Of a DNA stretch of 64,000 bases, positions 1 to 10,387 are shown one piece after another. The position numbers and the translations under genes were made by a program. Each line of letters opens with the position of its first letter. The stretch's first letter is position 1. The stretch is from Streptococcus mitis SK597 (GTDB taxonomy: Bacteria; Bacillota; Bacilli; Lactobacillales; Streptococcaceae). The notes below the pieces were generated by a model. The model saw only the letters and a list, made by a program, of their open reading frames with translations, was not told the DNA's origin and did not search any database. The DNA is taken from contig NZ_AEDV01000083.1 of the NCBI RefSeq assembly GCF_000148545.1, positions 1-64,000 of the forward strand, given 5' to 3'.

Positions 1-27
1 TGGTTTGAAGAGATTTTCGAAGAGTAT
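1..27 (-). repeat. BOX element, truncated by window edge
   Basis: The first 27 bases are the reverse complement of the boxA end (ATACTCTTCGAAAATC...) found at the left end of the three complete BOX copies in this window (17405, 25045, 27943). Only the end of the element is inside the window. Confidence 0.75.
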
Positions 28-41
28 GACTTGCAAAAAGA

Positions 42-67
42 CTTAGCAAACCAGCTAAGCCTTTTTC
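42..67. terminator. bidirectional terminator downstream of yidC2
   Basis: Perfect 6-bp stem CTTAGC (42-47) / GCTAAG (54-59), loop AAACCA. T-rich tracts lie on both sides (CTTTTTCTT on plus, TCTTTTTGC on minus), so it can end minus-strand yidC2 and any plus-strand gene to the left of the window. Confidence 0.7.
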
Positions 68-70
68 TTC

Positions 71-997
71 TTATCTCGAACGTTGTTTTCCAGCGTTGCG
101 ATTTTTGTGTTTTTTCTTGCTTGTGATAGCAGTTGGTTGTTCAGGAGTAACGTCTTTTCGTCCACTTGGTGTAGAGAAAGCACGTGCTTTTGGTGGGTTC
201 TTGGCTAGTTCTTCACGGACTTTTTTGCGAAGTTTTGGACGAACGATATAGTTGACGATAAACTGTTGGAGAATCATCATGAAACCACCGACAACCCAGT
301 AAAGTGTGACACTAGCTGGTGAGATGAGGGAGAAGCCGGCAATCATGACTGGGCTCACATAAGCCATTTTCTTGATTTGATCTCTTTGCGTTTCATCTTC
401 TACTCCGTGAAGTGAAAGGAGTGATTGAAGATAGTAAAGGACACCAGCGCAGGCAGCTAAAATCATACTTGGAGAGCCTAGAGGAATTCCTAGGTAACTT
501 GCTTGAGCAACACCTTCAGTATGTTGGGCAGCAAAGTAGATAGCAGAGAAGAAAGGCATTTGAAGGAGGATAGGGAAACATCCTACACCACCAAACATGC
601 TGATGCCATGCTCTTTTTGAGCAGCAAAGAGAGCTTGTTGGGCTTCGAGTTTTTCTTCTTGAGTAGTTGCTTCTTTGAGACGAGTTTGGTGTGGCTCAAG
701 GACGTGCTTGAGGGCATTCATCTTTTCAGAGTGAAGTGTTGCCTTCCATGATTGGTAGATACCAAGTGGCAAGATAATCAAGCGCACGATAATGGTAACG
801 ATGATGATAGCGACACCAAAGCCTAGACCTTGATCAGTAGCGAAGTACTTGATAGCTTCAGCCATAGGCGCTCCGATCGTATTCCAAATAAATCCTGTTG
901 GCTTTCCTGTGGCTTTATCGACGCTAACACAGCCAGTTAAGACTAGCAACATAGCCACTCCCATAGCTGAGAGTACAAAACGTTTAATAGATTTCAC
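71..997 (-). CDS. yidC2: membrane protein insertase YidC/OxaA, YidC2 type
   Basis: YidC/Oxa1/Alb3 family insertase of 308 aa that places proteins in the membrane, alone or with the Sec translocon. Seen: lipoprotein signal with lipobox LTGC (Cys23), about five membrane segments, the conserved membrane Arg in a VRLIILP context (about residue 72), and a strongly basic tail (KKKHKNRNAGKQRSR). A long basic tail is typical of streptococcal YidC2, which binds ribosomes; YidC1 has a shorter tail. It lies 77 nt after acyP on the same strand, with its own promoter in the gap. Paralogue assignment rests on the tail alone. Confidence 0.9.
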   Translation of the reverse strand: MKSIKRFVLSAMGVAMLLVLTGCVSVDKATGKPTGFIWNTIGAPMAEAIKYFATDQGLGFGVAIIIVTIIVRLIILPLGIYQSWKATLHSEKMNALKHVLEPHQTRLKEATTQEEKLEAQQALFAAQKEHGISMFGGVGCFPILLQMPFFSAIYFAAQHTEGVAQASYLGIPLGSPSMILAACAGVLYYLQSLLSLHGVEDETQRDQIKKMAYVSPVMIAGFSLISPASVTLYWVVGGFMMILQQFIVNYIVRPKLRKKVREELAKNPPKARAFSTPSGRKDVTPEQPTAITSKKKHKNRNAGKQRSR

Positions 998-1032
998 TGT
1001 TTTTATTCCTTCTTTAAAAATAATACCTTTCT

Positions 1033-1061
1033 ATTCTACTGTTTTTTTACAAAATATACAA
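1033..1061 (-). promoter_or_regulatory. yidC2 promoter
   Basis: On the minus strand: -35 TTGTAT (1056-1061), 17-nt spacer, -10 TAGAAT (1033-1038). It lies between acyP and yidC2, so yidC2 need not depend on acyP transcription. Confidence 0.55.
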
Positions 1062-1074
1062 TAGTTCTAGAGAC

Positions 1075-1353
1075 CTAATTTGCGATTTTAAAGTCAGGGT
1101 AGGGAGGAAAGTTGCTCAGTTTGACATCTAAGTAGCTGACTTTTGAAAAAGGTGTGGGTCCTTTTCGGATTTCTTGGATAAATTTTGCCATGGTAGCAGA
1201 TGAGTCTGCTTGGGCTAAGATTTCCACTGTGCCATCGTCGTTATTCCATACTCGGCCTGTGATGCCACCGATTTCAAGTGCTAGGCTGTAAACACCCCAA
1301 CGAAAGCCGACTCCCTGTACCCTACCTTGGGCAATCATTCTAACCTTTTGCAT
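1075..1353 (-). CDS. acyP: acylphosphatase
   Basis: Small cytoplasmic acylphosphatase of 92 aa, the usual family size, which hydrolyses acyl phosphates such as acetyl-phosphate. Seen: signature GRVQGVGFRW with the phosphate-binding Arg (Arg18), followed by GRVWNNDDGTVEI carrying the catalytic Asn (Asn37). The start has an AAAGGGG ribosome site upstream. It diverges from the RNA methyltransferase at 1387, and the two promoters overlap in about 35 bp. Confidence 0.93.
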   Translation of the reverse strand: MQKVRMIAQGRVQGVGFRWGVYSLALEIGGITGRVWNNDDGTVEILAQADSSATMAKFIQEIRKGPTPFSKVSYLDVKLSNFPPYPDFKIAN

Positions 1354-1371
1354 ACCAAACCCCTTTGATTG

Positions 1372-1387
1372 TGTTATAATATTTCTA
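1372..1387 (+). promoter_or_regulatory. extended -10 promoter; predicted leaderless start
   Basis: TG (1372-1373), one base, TATAAT (1375-1380), then six bases to the ATG at 1387. The usual start distance puts +1 on or next to the A of ATG. There is no room for a Shine-Dalgarno site. Confidence 0.65.
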
Positions 1388-2127
1388 TGACTATTATAAC
1401 CTCAAAAGCCAATTCTGTGGTAAAAAATGCTAAGAAATTACACCAAAAAAAATACCGCAAGTCTGCTTATTTGATTGAAGGCTGGCACTTGTTTGAAGAA
1501 GCTGTCCAAGCTGGAGTGACGATTGAGAAAATCTTTGCCCTAGAAAGTTACCGAGATCAGTTAGCCTCGTTTCCGCAAACTGTCTGGGTTTCAGAGGATA
1601 TTTTGCTAGATTTGGCGGATTCTCAGACTCCACAGGGCATTGTTGCGGTGGTTCAAAAAGAAGAAGTAGGGCAAGCTGACTTTAGTCAGGGTAAATTCTT
1701 GTTTTTGGAAGATGTGCAAGATCCTGGTAATGTGGGAACTATCATTCGGACTGCGGATGCAGCAGGTTTTACTGGAGTGATTGTTTCAGATAAGTCGGCA
1801 GACATCTACAGTCTCAAGACTCTACGTTCGATGCAAGGCAGTCATTTTCATCTGCCTATTTACCGGATGTCGAGTCAAGCGCTTCTCGAGGAAGCTAAAG
1901 AGGCAGCTATCCCTGTGCTGGCAACAACCCTATCTAAAGATTCTGTTGATTACAGAGAACTGCCTCCTATAGAAAATTTTGTACTAGTCATGGGAAATGA
2001 GGGTCAAGGAATTAGTCCCCTTATGGCTGAAAGTGCAGACCAGTTGGTCCATATTAGCATGAAGGGGCAGGCGGAGAGTTTGAATGTTGCCGTTGCAGCA
2101 GGTATTTTAATTTTCCATTTAAGCTAA
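1387..2127 (+). CDS. TrmH/SpoU-family RNA 2'-O-methyltransferase
   Basis: SAM-dependent RNA ribose methyltransferase of the SPOUT superfamily, 246 aa from the ATG at 1387. An in-frame TTG at 1369 lies before the -10 box and is rejected. Seen: N-terminal substrate-binding domain (residues 1-100), then the SpoU domain with DPGNVGTIIRTADAAGF, a MGNEGQGIS loop and the C-terminal SLNVAVAAGILIF knot motif. The family modifies 23S rRNA or tRNA; the target cannot be read from sequence. The predicted mRNA is leaderless. Confidence 0.9.
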   Translation: MTIITSKANSVVKNAKKLHQKKYRKSAYLIEGWHLFEEAVQAGVTIEKIFALESYRDQLASFPQTVWVSEDILLDLADSQTPQGIVAVVQKEEVGQADFSQGKFLFLEDVQDPGNVGTIIRTADAAGFTGVIVSDKSADIYSLKTLRSMQGSHFHLPIYRMSSQALLEEAKEAAIPVLATTLSKDSVDYRELPPIENFVLVMGNEGQGISPLMAESADQLVHISMKGQAESLNVAVAAGILIFHLS

Positions 2128-2140
2128 TTTTAACTTTCTT

Positions 2141-2149
2141 TGTTATAAT
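2141..2149 (+). promoter_or_regulatory. extended -10 promoter of BI-1 gene
   Basis: TG-T-TATAAT (TATAAT 2144-2149) just after the methyltransferase stop, with AAAAGGAG in front of the ATG at 2182. No clear -35. Confidence 0.55.
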
Positions 2150-2181
2150 CAAGGAAAGATGTTCATAGAAAAGGAGAAAAG

Positions 2182-2865
2182 ATGAATCACACTATTATTC
2201 ACGACCGTGCAGGTCTCAATCAATTTTACGCTAAGGTTTATGCCTTTGTTGGTCTGGGGATCGGACTATCTGCTTTGGTATCAGGCCTTATGTTGACGGT
2301 CTTTCAGTCTCAGTTGGTTTACTTTTTGATGCAGGGGCGTCTCTGGTTGACCATTGCAACCTTTGCGGAGCTAGCACTAGTCTTCGTTGCTAGTAACATG
2401 GCTTCAAGAAATAGTCCAGCGGCTCTTCCAGTATTTTTACTTTACTCAGTATTAAATGGCTTTACCCTCAGTTTTGTGGTGGCCTTCTATACTCCAGGTA
2501 CAGTTTTATCTGCCTTTGTATCGAGCGCCCTTCTCTTCTTTGTCATGGCGGCAGTTGGTATGTTCACTAAAAAAGATTTGAGTGGTCTTGGTCGGGCTAT
2601 GATGGCAGCTCTCATCGGTTTGCTGATTGCCATGGTAGTTAATATTTTCTTGGCTAGCGGTTTCTTTGATTATATGATTAGCGTAGCCATGGTTTTGGTT
2701 TTCTCAGGGTTGATTGCTTGGGACAACCAAAGGATTCGTCTTGCTTATGAGCAATCACAAGGTCGTGTAGCGACAGGTTGGGTTGTGTCAATGGCTCTCA
2801 GTATCTATCTTGATTTTATCAATCTCTTCCTAAGTATTCTACGTATCTTCGGTCGTAATGACTAG
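2182..2865 (+). CDS. Bax inhibitor-1 (BI-1/YetJ) family membrane protein
   Basis: Integral membrane protein of 227 aa with about seven hydrophobic segments. The C-terminal part has the BI-1 signature region (GLIAWDNQRIR, then ALSIYLDFINLFLSILRI). Bacterial BI-1 proteins such as B. subtilis YetJ are pH-sensitive calcium leak channels; the role here is not shown by context. It has its own extended -10 promoter and a strong terminator, so it is probably monocistronic. Confidence 0.88.
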   Translation: MNHTIIHDRAGLNQFYAKVYAFVGLGIGLSALVSGLMLTVFQSQLVYFLMQGRLWLTIATFAELALVFVASNMASRNSPAALPVFLLYSVLNGFTLSFVVAFYTPGTVLSAFVSSALLFFVMAAVGMFTKKDLSGLGRAMMAALIGLLIAMVVNIFLASGFFDYMISVAMVLVFSGLIAWDNQRIRLAYEQSQGRVATGWVVSMALSIYLDFINLFLSILRIFGRND

Positions 2866-2877
2866 AAGGTACCTAAC

Positions 2878-2907
2878 ATCAGTGTTCGAAGGAGCACTGA
2901 TTTTTTT
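2878..2907 (+). terminator. terminator after BI-1 gene
   Basis: 10-bp stem ATCAGTGTTC / GAGCACTGAT with one U-G pair, loop GAAG, followed by seven T. Confidence 0.88.
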
Positions 2908-2941
2908 CGTATTTGCTCTTTCTTTTTCTTGAAAATAGGTG

Positions 2942-2947
2942 TATAAT
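2942..2947 (+). promoter_or_regulatory. asnA -10 promoter element
   Basis: TATAAT in a GTGTATAATGC context, about 30 nt upstream of asnA, with GAGGAG as ribosome site. The -35 is unclear. Confidence 0.5.
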
Positions 2948-2977
2948 GCTTTTAATTAATTTTTTGAGGAGTAGTTT

Positions 2978-3970
2978 ATGAAGAAAAGTTTTATCCATCA
3001 ACAAGAAGAGATTTCCTTTGTCAAAAACACTTTTACCCAGTATTTGAAAGATAAGTTAGAAGTTGTCGAAGTTCAAGGTCCTATCTTGAGCAGGGTCGGC
3101 GACGGGATGCAGGACAACTTATCAGGTGTGGAGAACGCCGTATCGGTCAAGGTTCTCCAAATCCCTGATGCTACTTATGAAGTGGTGCACTCCCTTGCTA
3201 AATGGAAACGCCATACCTTGGCTCGCTTTGGTTTCGGTGAAGGTGAAGGTCTTTTCGTCCACATGAAGGCCCTTCGTCCAGACGAAGACTCGTTGGATGC
3301 GACCCACTCTGTTTATGTTGACCAGTGGGACTGGGAGAAGGTTATCCCAAATGGTAAACGGAATATCGCTTATCTAAAAGAAACAGTTGAGAAGATTTAC
3401 AAGGCTATTCGCCTTACTGAGTTAGCTGTTGAAGCCCGTTATGACATCGAGTCTATCTTGCCAAAACAAATCACCTTTATCCACACAGAAGAGTTGGTAG
3501 AACGCTACCCAGACTTGACACCGAAAGAACGTGAAAATGCTATCTGTAAAGAATTTGGAGCCGTCTTTTTGATTGGTATCGGTGGTGAATTGCCAGACGG
3601 CAAGCCACACGATGGGCGTGCACCAGACTACGATGACTGGACAAGCGAGTCTGAAAATGGCTACAAGGGTCTAAATGGCGATATTCTTGTTTGGAATGAG
3701 TCTTTAGGTGGAGCCTTTGAGTTGTCTTCTATGGGGATTCGTGTAGATGAAGAAACCCTTCGCCGTCAGGTAGAAATCACCGGTGATGAAGACCGCTTGG
3801 AATTGGAATGGCACAAGGCTTTGTTGAATGGCCTATTCCCGTTGACAATCGGTGGAGGAATTGGACAATCTCGGATGGCCATGTTCCTACTTCGCAAGAA
3901 ACACATTGGAGAAGTACAAACAAGTGTTTGGCCTCAAGAAGTCCGCGATACTTACGAAAATATTTTATAG
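2978..3970 (+). CDS. asnA: aspartate-ammonia ligase
   Basis: Ammonia-dependent asparagine synthetase A, 330 aa, full length: Asp + NH3 + ATP gives Asn + AMP + PPi. Class II aminoacyl-tRNA-synthetase-like fold. Seen: [35 protein letters not shown], and the C-terminal motif [16 protein letters not shown], the class II motif 3 region. Single gene between two terminators with its own promoter. Confidence 0.96.
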   Translation: MKKSFIHQQEEISFVKNTFTQYLKDKLEVVEVQGPILSRVGDGMQDNLSGVENAVSVKVLQIPDATYEVVHSLAKWKRHTLARFGFGEGEGLFVHMKALRPDEDSLDATHSVYVDQWDWEKVIPNGKRNIAYLKETVEKIYKAIRLTELAVEARYDIESILPKQITFIHTEELVERYPDLTPKERENAICKEFGAVFLIGIGGELPDGKPHDGRAPDYDDWTSESENGYKGLNGDILVWNESLGGAFELSSMGIRVDEETLRRQVEITGDEDRLELEWHKALLNGLFPLTIGGGIGQSRMAMFLLRKKHIGEVQTSVWPQEVRDTYENIL

Positions 3971-3975
3971 AGAAT

Positions 3976-4000
3976 CGAACCGCAAGGTTCGGTTTTCTTT
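3976..4000 (+). terminator. asnA terminator
   Basis: CGAACC (3976-3981), tetraloop GCAA (GNRA type), GGTTCG (3986-3991), then GTTTTCTTTCTCTTTTT. Confidence 0.88.
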
Positions 4001-4018
4001 CTCTTTTTGCCCATAATT

Positions 4019-4035
4019 TGGTATAATAAACGGTA
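4019..4035 (+). promoter_or_regulatory. rsmD extended -10 promoter; predicted leaderless start
   Basis: TG-G-TATAAT with TATAAT at 4022-4027, only seven bases from the rsmD ATG at 4035. Transcription should begin at or within about one base of the start codon. No Shine-Dalgarno sequence is present between box and ATG. Confidence 0.65.
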
Positions 4036-4574
4036 TGAAAATCGTATCAGGAATCTATGGGGGACGTCCCCTCAAGACACTAGAAGGAAAGACGACAAGA
4101 CCTACTTCGGATAAGGTTAGGGGAGCTATTTTTAACATGATTGGTCCCTACTTTGAAGGGGGACGAGTCTTGGACCTTTATGCAGGTAGTGGTGGTTTAT
4201 CTATCGAGGCAGTATCGCGTGGTATGTCCAGCGCTGTTTTGGTGGAACGAGACCGTAAGGCTCAGGCTATCGTGGCTGAAAATATTCAGATGACCAAGGA
4301 AGTTGGAAAATTTCAACTCCTTAAGATGGATGCAGAAAGGGCATTGGAACAGGTATCTGGGGAATTCGACCTCATTTTCTTAGACCCTCCTTATGCCAAG
4401 GAACAAATCGTAGCAGATATTGAAAAAATGGCTGAGAGGGAGCTTTTTTCTGAAGATGTCATGATCGTGTGTGAGACGGATAAGGCCGTTGAACTTCCAG
4501 AAGAAATTGCCTGCCTGGGCATCTGGAAGGAAAAGATTTATGGAATTAGTAAGGTGACAGTCTATGTCAGATAA
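4035..4574 (+). CDS. rsmD: 16S rRNA (guanine(966)-N(2))-methyltransferase RsmD
   Basis: Rossmann-fold SAM methyltransferase of 179 aa that methylates G966 of 16S rRNA. Seen: [16 protein letters not shown] near the N-terminus, SAM-binding [13 protein letters not shown] (about 48-60), and catalytic [11 protein letters not shown] (about 115-125). Its 3' end overlaps coaD by 11 nt, and this rsmD-coaD pairing is common in Firmicutes. First gene of an rsmD-coaD-protease operon. Confidence 0.94.
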   Translation: MKIVSGIYGGRPLKTLEGKTTRPTSDKVRGAIFNMIGPYFEGGRVLDLYAGSGGLSIEAVSRGMSSAVLVERDRKAQAIVAENIQMTKEVGKFQLLKMDAERALEQVSGEFDLIFLDPPYAKEQIVADIEKMAERELFSEDVMIVCETDKAVELPEEIACLGIWKEKIYGISKVTVYVR

Positions 4575-5052
4575 AATTGGCTTATTCACAGGCTCATTTG
4601 ATCCGATGACAAATGGGCATTTGGATATCATTGAACGGGCTAGCAAACTCTTTGATAAGCTCTATGTCGGTATTTTTTTTAATCCCCACAAACAAGGATT
4701 TCTCCCTATCGAAAATCGTAAACGGGGGTTAGAAACGGCTTTGAAACATTTGGAAAATGTTGAAGTCGTGTCTTCTCATGATGAATTGGTGGTTGATGTC
4801 GCAAAAAGACTGGGGGCTACTTGTCTAGTGCGGGGGTTGAGGAATGCAGCGGATTTGCAATATGAAGCCAGTTTTGATTACTACAACCATCAGCTGTCTC
4901 CTAATATAGAGACCATTTATTTACATAGTCGACCTGAACATCTCTATATCAGTTCATCCGGTGTTAGAGAGCTTTTGAAGTTTGGTCAGGATATTGCTTG
5001 CTATGTTCCCGAGAGTATTTTGGAGGAAATAAGAAATGAAAAAAAAGATTAG
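4564..5052 (+). CDS. coaD: phosphopantetheine adenylyltransferase
   Basis: Penultimate step of coenzyme A synthesis: 4'-phosphopantetheine + ATP gives dephospho-CoA + PPi. 162 aa, normal length. Seen: nucleotidyltransferase signature [14 protein letters not shown] with the (T/H)xGH motif at His18-His20 region, and a [11 protein letters not shown] motif matching the ISSTxVR signature. Overlaps rsmD upstream and the protease gene downstream by 17 nt, indicating translational coupling. Confidence 0.95.
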   Translation: MSDKIGLFTGSFDPMTNGHLDIIERASKLFDKLYVGIFFNPHKQGFLPIENRKRGLETALKHLENVEVVSSHDELVVDVAKRLGATCLVRGLRNAADLQYEASFDYYNHQLSPNIETIYLHSRPEHLYISSSGVRELLKFGQDIACYVPESILEEIRNEKKD

Positions 5053-6073
5053 ATGGCCCTTATATGTCATTGCGACCTTAATTGTGACTTTCTTGGCATT
5101 TGTAGTGCCCTTGCCCTACTATATAGAAGTTCCAGGTGGTTCGGAAGATATTCGCCAAGTCCTTAAAGTCAATGACAAAGAAGATAAGGAAGCTGGGGCC
5201 TATCAATTCGTTACGGTTGGTATCCAGCACGCTACTTTAGCCCATATGATTTATGCTTGGTTGACGCCTTTTACAGATATTCGTAGTGCCCAAGAGACTA
5301 CAGGTGGCTCTTCCGATGTTGAATTTATGCGGATCAATCAATTCTACATGCAAACATCGCAAAATATGGCCAAATATCAAGGGTTAAAAACAGCTGGTAA
5401 GGATATTGAACTAAAATACCTTGGGGTTTATGTTTTGACTGTGACAGATAATTCAACCTTTAAAGGGATTCTCAACATCTCTGATACCGTCACAGCAGTC
5501 AATGATCAGACCTTTGACAGTTCCAAAGATTTGATTGATTATGTCAATTCTCAAAAATTAGGGGACTCTGTCAAAGTAACCTATGAAGAGGATGGGCAAA
5601 CCAAATCTGCAGAAGGAAAGATTATCACCTTGGAAAATGGCAAAAATGGAATTGGAATCGGCTTGATTGACCGTACAGAAGTAACCAGTGATGTCCCAAT
5701 TCGCTTTTCAACAGCTGGTATTGGCGGTCCAAGTGCAGGTCTCATGTTTAGTCTGGCCATCTATACCCAAATAGCTGACCCTGGCCTTCGTAATGGCCGT
5801 ATTGTTGCCGGTACAGGTACCATTGACCGCGATGGGAATGTGGGGGACATTGGAGGTATTGATAAGAAAGTTGTAGCTTCGGCTAGAGAAGGTGCCGCGA
5901 TTTTCTTTGCTCCAGATAACCCTGTTAGCGAAGAAGAACAAAAAGCGCATCCAGATGCGAAAAACAACTACCAAACAGCCCTAGAAGCAGCTAAAACAAT
6001 CAAGACAGATATGAAAATCGTGCCTGTTAAAACCCTACAAGATGCAATTGATTACTTGAAAAACAATCCCTAG
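5036..6073 (+). CDS. SepM-like PDZ-Lon serine protease
   Basis: Membrane-anchored, cell-surface Lon-like (S16) protease, 345 aa. Seen: one N-terminal membrane anchor (8-27), PDZ-like domain (about 110-200), and a C-terminal Lon-type domain with Ser233 in GGPSAG and Lys278 in [10 protein letters not shown], matching the Ser-Lys dyad of Lon (Ser679/Lys722 in E. coli). In S. mutans the orthologue SepM trims the competence-stimulating peptide; a pheromone-processing role here is inference. Translationally coupled to coaD. Confidence 0.88.
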   Translation: MKKKIRWPLYVIATLIVTFLAFVVPLPYYIEVPGGSEDIRQVLKVNDKEDKEAGAYQFVTVGIQHATLAHMIYAWLTPFTDIRSAQETTGGSSDVEFMRINQFYMQTSQNMAKYQGLKTAGKDIELKYLGVYVLTVTDNSTFKGILNISDTVTAVNDQTFDSSKDLIDYVNSQKLGDSVKVTYEEDGQTKSAEGKIITLENGKNGIGIGLIDRTEVTSDVPIRFSTAGIGGPSAGLMFSLAIYTQIADPGLRNGRIVAGTGTIDRDGNVGDIGGIDKKVVASAREGAAIFFAPDNPVSEEEQKAHPDAKNNYQTALEAAKTIKTDMKIVPVKTLQDAIDYLKNNP

Positions 6074-6114
6074 TTTTAAGTGAAGTTTCCAAACTAGCGC
6101 ACAAACAGAGAAGA

Positions 6115-6130
6115 TGGTATAATAGTCAAA
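6115..6130 (+). promoter_or_regulatory. extended -10 promoter; predicted leaderless start
   Basis: TG-G-TATAAT (TATAAT 6118-6123) with six bases to the ATG at 6130, the same geometry as at 1375-1387. No ribosome site fits in between. Confidence 0.65.
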
Positions 6131-6360
6131 TGGTTCAATTATTATTCACTCTAAGCAGTCATATGCTCTTTATTTATGTGAGTTTTTACCTTTTAAAGAA
6201 TCTTGTTAGATGGGAAAAGGTTTTAAAAGTGACAGCTGAGAATACAGGGAAAGTCCGTTTATTGATAGCTCTTTTCAGTATTGTCATGGGCTACATCATG
6301 AGTTCTTTCTTTATCAGCCTATATCAGTTGTGGCAAGAAGCGCTTAGAGGATTATTATAA
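6130..6360 (+). CDS. DUF1146 family small membrane protein (YwzB-like)
   Basis: 76-aa protein with two hydrophobic segments (about 8-25 and 45-65) and the central motif [13 protein letters not shown]1146/YwzB proteins are small membrane proteins often encoded next to cell-envelope or ATP-synthase genes; function unknown. It sits directly before murA (23-nt gap), so it is probably co-transcribed with it. Predicted leaderless start. Confidence 0.82.
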   Translation: MVQLLFTLSSHMLFIYVSFYLLKNLVRWEKVLKVTAENTGKVRLLIALFSIVMGYIMSSFFISLYQLWQEALRGLL

Positions 6361-6383
6361 AATCAAGAGTAAAGGAAATAAGT

Positions 6384-7653
6384 ATGGAAAAAATTGTGGT
6401 TCAAGGTGGCGATAATCGTCTGGTAGGAAGTGTTACGATCGAAGGAGCAAAGAATGCAGTCTTGCCCTTGTTGGCAGCGACTATTCTAGCAAGTGAAGGA
6501 AAGACCGTCTTGCAGAATGTTCCTATCTTGTCAGATGTTTTCACTATGAATCAGGTGGTTGGTGGTTTAAATGCCAAGGTGGATTTTGATGAGGAAGCTC
6601 ATCTTGTCGAGGTGGATGCGACTGGCGATATCACTGAGGAAGCTCCTTACAAGTATGTCAGCAAGATGCGTGCATCCATCGTTGTCTTGGGGCCAATCCT
6701 TGCCCGTGTAGGTCATGCCAAGGTATCCATGCCAGGTGGTTGTACGATTGGTAGCCGTCCTATTGATCTTCATTTGAAAGGTCTAGAAGCTATGGGGGCT
6801 AAGATTAGTCAGACAGCTGGTTACATCGAAGCCAAGGCGGATCGCTTACATGGAGCTCATATCTATATGGATTTCCCAAGTGTTGGTGCTACTCAGAACT
6901 TGATGATGGCAGCGACTCTAGCTGATGGGGTGACAGTGATTGAAAATGCTGCGCGTGAGCCTGAGATTGTTGACCTGGCCATTCTCCTCAATGAAATGGG
7001 AGCTAAGGTTAAGGGTGCTGGTACAGAGACCATTACCATTACCGGTGTTGAGAAACTTCATGGTACGACTCACAATGTAGTCCAAGACCGTATCGAAGCA
7101 GGAACCTTTATGGTAGCTGCTGCTATGACTGGTGGTGATGTCTTGATTAAAGATGCTGTTTGGGAGCACAATCGTCCCTTGATTGCCAAATTGCTTGAAA
7201 TGGGAGTGGAAGTGACGGAGGAGACTGAAGGAATTCGAGTTCGCTCTCAACTAGAAAATCTAAAAGCTGTTCATGTGAAAACCTTGCCCCACCCAGGATT
7301 TCCAACAGATATGCAGGCTCAATTTACAGCTTTGATGACCGTCGCAAAAGGGGAATCAACTATGGTGGAGACAGTTTTCGAAAATCGTTTCCAACATCTA
7401 GAAGAAATGCGTCGCATGGGCTTGCACTCGGAGATTATCCGTGATACAGCTCGTATTGTTGGTGGTCAACCTTTGCAGGGGGCAGAAGTTCTTTCAACTG
7501 ACCTTCGTGCCAGCGCAGCCTTGATTTTGACAGGTTTGGTAGCGCAAGGAGAAACCGTTGTCGGTAAATTAGTCCACTTGGATAGAGGCTACTACCGTTT
7601 CCATGAGAAATTGGCGCAGCTAGGTGCTAAGATTCAGCGGATTGAGGCAAGTG

Positions 7654-7667
<14 letters not shown>
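6384..7667 (+). CDS. murA: UDP-N-acetylglucosamine 1-carboxyvinyltransferase
   Basis: First committed step of peptidoglycan precursor synthesis: transfers enolpyruvate from PEP to UDP-GlcNAc. 427 aa. Seen: N-terminal [11 protein letters not shown] with the conserved Lys, and catalytic Cys120 in [14 protein letters not shown] (Cys115 in E. coli), so the enzyme should be fosfomycin-sensitive. Low-GC bacteria carry two murA copies; this one is followed by epuA-endA, the arrangement I recall for the first pneumococcal copy. Ends inside the epuA coding region. Confidence 0.95.
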
Positions 7668-8711
<1,044 letters not shown>

Positions 8712-8724
8712 AATACAAAATAAG

Positions 8725-8758
8725 CTCCTATGTCACTTGTAGATGTAGGAGTTCTTCT
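8725..8758 (+). terminator. probable endA terminator
   Basis: CTCCTA (8725-8730) pairs with TAGGAG (8746-8751) over a 15-nt loop, followed by TTCTTCTTTT. Weak stem. Confidence 0.5.
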
Positions 8759-8864
8759 TTTACTAGTTTCAGCAGGGCTGCAATAGACACTGAGAAAAAT
8801 AATATGTACTGGACTAGATTTTGTGATATAATAGAGGGCAAGATACTATTTTAGGAGAAGAACT

Positions 8865-10196
8865 ATGGAAGACCCAAGTAGTCAGAATTTGTTGCTACAA
8901 TTTGTTTTATTGTTTATCTTGACGGTGTTAAATGCTTTTTTCTCAGCCACAGAAATGGCCATGGTGTCACTAAATCGTGCGCGGGTTGAACAAAAGGCAG
9001 AAGAAGGAGATAGACGCTATATCCGTCTGTTGAAGGTATTAGAAAACCCTAACCACTTTTTATCAACCATTCAGGTAGGAATCACCCTGATTACAATCTT
9101 ATCAGGGGCGAGTTTAGCTGATACTCTAGGACGTGTGATTGCCTCTTGGCTTGGGAATGGCGAAACAGCACAAGCCGTGGCAACTTTTCTATCTTTAGCA
9201 TTTTTGACTTATATTTCTATCGTTTTTGGGGAATTGTATCCTAAGAGAATCGCTCTTAATCTAAAGGATGCCTTGGCCATTCGTACAGCGCCAGTTATCA
9301 TTGGGCTTGGGAAACTAGTTAGTCCCTTTGTTTGGCTCTTGTCTGCATCTACCAATCTCTTGAGTCGCTTGACTCCTATGACCTTTGACGATGCTGACGA
9401 AAAAATGACCCGTGATGAAATTGAGTACATGCTGACAAATAGTGAAGAAACACTAGATGCTGACGAAATTGAAATGTTACAAGGGATTTTTTCACTGGAC
9501 GAATTAATGGCCAGAGAGGTCATGGTTCCTCGAACGGATGCCTTTATGGTGGATATTCAGGATGATAGTCAAGCCATTATCCAAAGTATTTTAAAACAAA
9601 ATTATTCTCGTATCCCTGTCTATGATGGGGATAAGGACAATGTGATTGGGATCATTCACACCAAGAGTCTCCTTAAGGCGGGCTTTGTGGACGGTTTTGA
9701 CAATATTGTATGGAAGAAAATTTTACAAGATCCACTTTTTGTACCTGAAACTATTTTTGTGGATGACTTGCTAAAAGAATTGCGCAATACCCAAAGACAA
9801 ATGGCAATCTTGCTGGATGAATACGGTGGTATGGCTGGTTTGGTGACTTTGGAAGACCTCTTAGAGGAAATTGTTGGTGAAATTGATGATGAAACGGACA
9901 AAGCAGCAATAGATGTTCATCAGATTGGCGAGGATACCTACATTGTTCAAGGAACGATGACCCTCAATGATTTCAATAATTACTTTGATGTTGAACTGGA
10001 AAGTGATGACGTTGATACCATCGCTGGTTATTATTTGACAGGAGTTGGGACCATTCCAACTACTGAGAAACTCAGCCATGAAGTGGTCAGCCAAAACAAA
10101 CAGCTTATCCTAACCAATGATAAAGTGAAAAATGGACGTGTTACCAAGGTAAAAGTCCAGATCACAGAAGTCGAAATAGAAGAAGAAACAGAGTAA
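8865..10196 (+). CDS. CNNM/CorC (HlyC/CorC) family transporter-associated protein
   Basis: 443-aa membrane protein with a DUF21 (CNNM) domain of about four membrane segments (1-190), a pair of CBS domains (about 205-330) and a C-terminal CorC_HlyC domain (about 345-430). Proteins of this layout are linked to Mg2+ export or homeostasis; older databases call them hemolysins. Seen: NAFFSATEMAMVSLN at the start and MAILLDEYGGMAGLVTLEDLLEEIVGEI, characteristic of the family. Single gene; a TATAAT lies about 35 nt upstream. Confidence 0.9.
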   Translation: MEDPSSQNLLLQFVLLFILTVLNAFFSATEMAMVSLNRARVEQKAEEGDRRYIRLLKVLENPNHFLSTIQVGITLITILSGASLADTLGRVIASWLGNGETAQAVATFLSLAFLTYISIVFGELYPKRIALNLKDALAIRTAPVIIGLGKLVSPFVWLLSASTNLLSRLTPMTFDDADEKMTRDEIEYMLTNSEETLDADEIEMLQGIFSLDELMAREVMVPRTDAFMVDIQDDSQAIIQSILKQNYSRIPVYDGDKDNVIGIIHTKSLLKAGFVDGFDNIVWKKILQDPLFVPETIFVDDLLKELRNTQRQMAILLDEYGGMAGLVTLEDLLEEIVGEIDDETDKAAIDVHQIGEDTYIVQGTMTLNDFNNYFDVELESDDVDTIAGYYLTGVGTIPTTEKLSHEVVSQNKQLILTNDKVKNGRVTKVKVQITEVEIEEETE

Positions 10197-10203
10197 ACTA
10201 GAG

Positions 10204-10236
10204 GCTTTTGTCACCATGCGTGACGAAGCTTTTTTC
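10204..10236 (+). terminator. terminator after CorC-like gene
   Basis: GGCTTTTGTCAC pairs with GTGACGAAGCT with one bulged T, loop CATGC, then seven T. Confidence 0.75.
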
Positions 10237-10239
10237 AGT

Positions 10240-10385
10240 TTCAAAGGTTCTTTAATGACTTTATAGCAAAGAGTACGAGAGACTGGAGTCTATTTCGGTT
10301 AATTCATAGGGAAGTCGTATTCTGGGAAAACTCAGCCCCAAACTTGCCTCAAAAGTTTTTTAAAGTTATTCGTATTTATCCGAAG
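10240..10385. other. intergenic, nothing recognised
   Basis: Between the CorC terminator and the tRNA-Cys terminator. No ORF, repeat or hairpin that I can support. Confidence 0.5.
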
Positions 10386-10387
10386 AA

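Noticed and set aside
1369..1386. upstream TTG start for the RNA methyltransferase
   Set aside because: It lies in front of the -10 box and would not be transcribed from that promoter.
10240..10385. small gene between CorC terminator and tRNA-Cys
   Set aside because: No start with ribosome site and no sustained reading frame.
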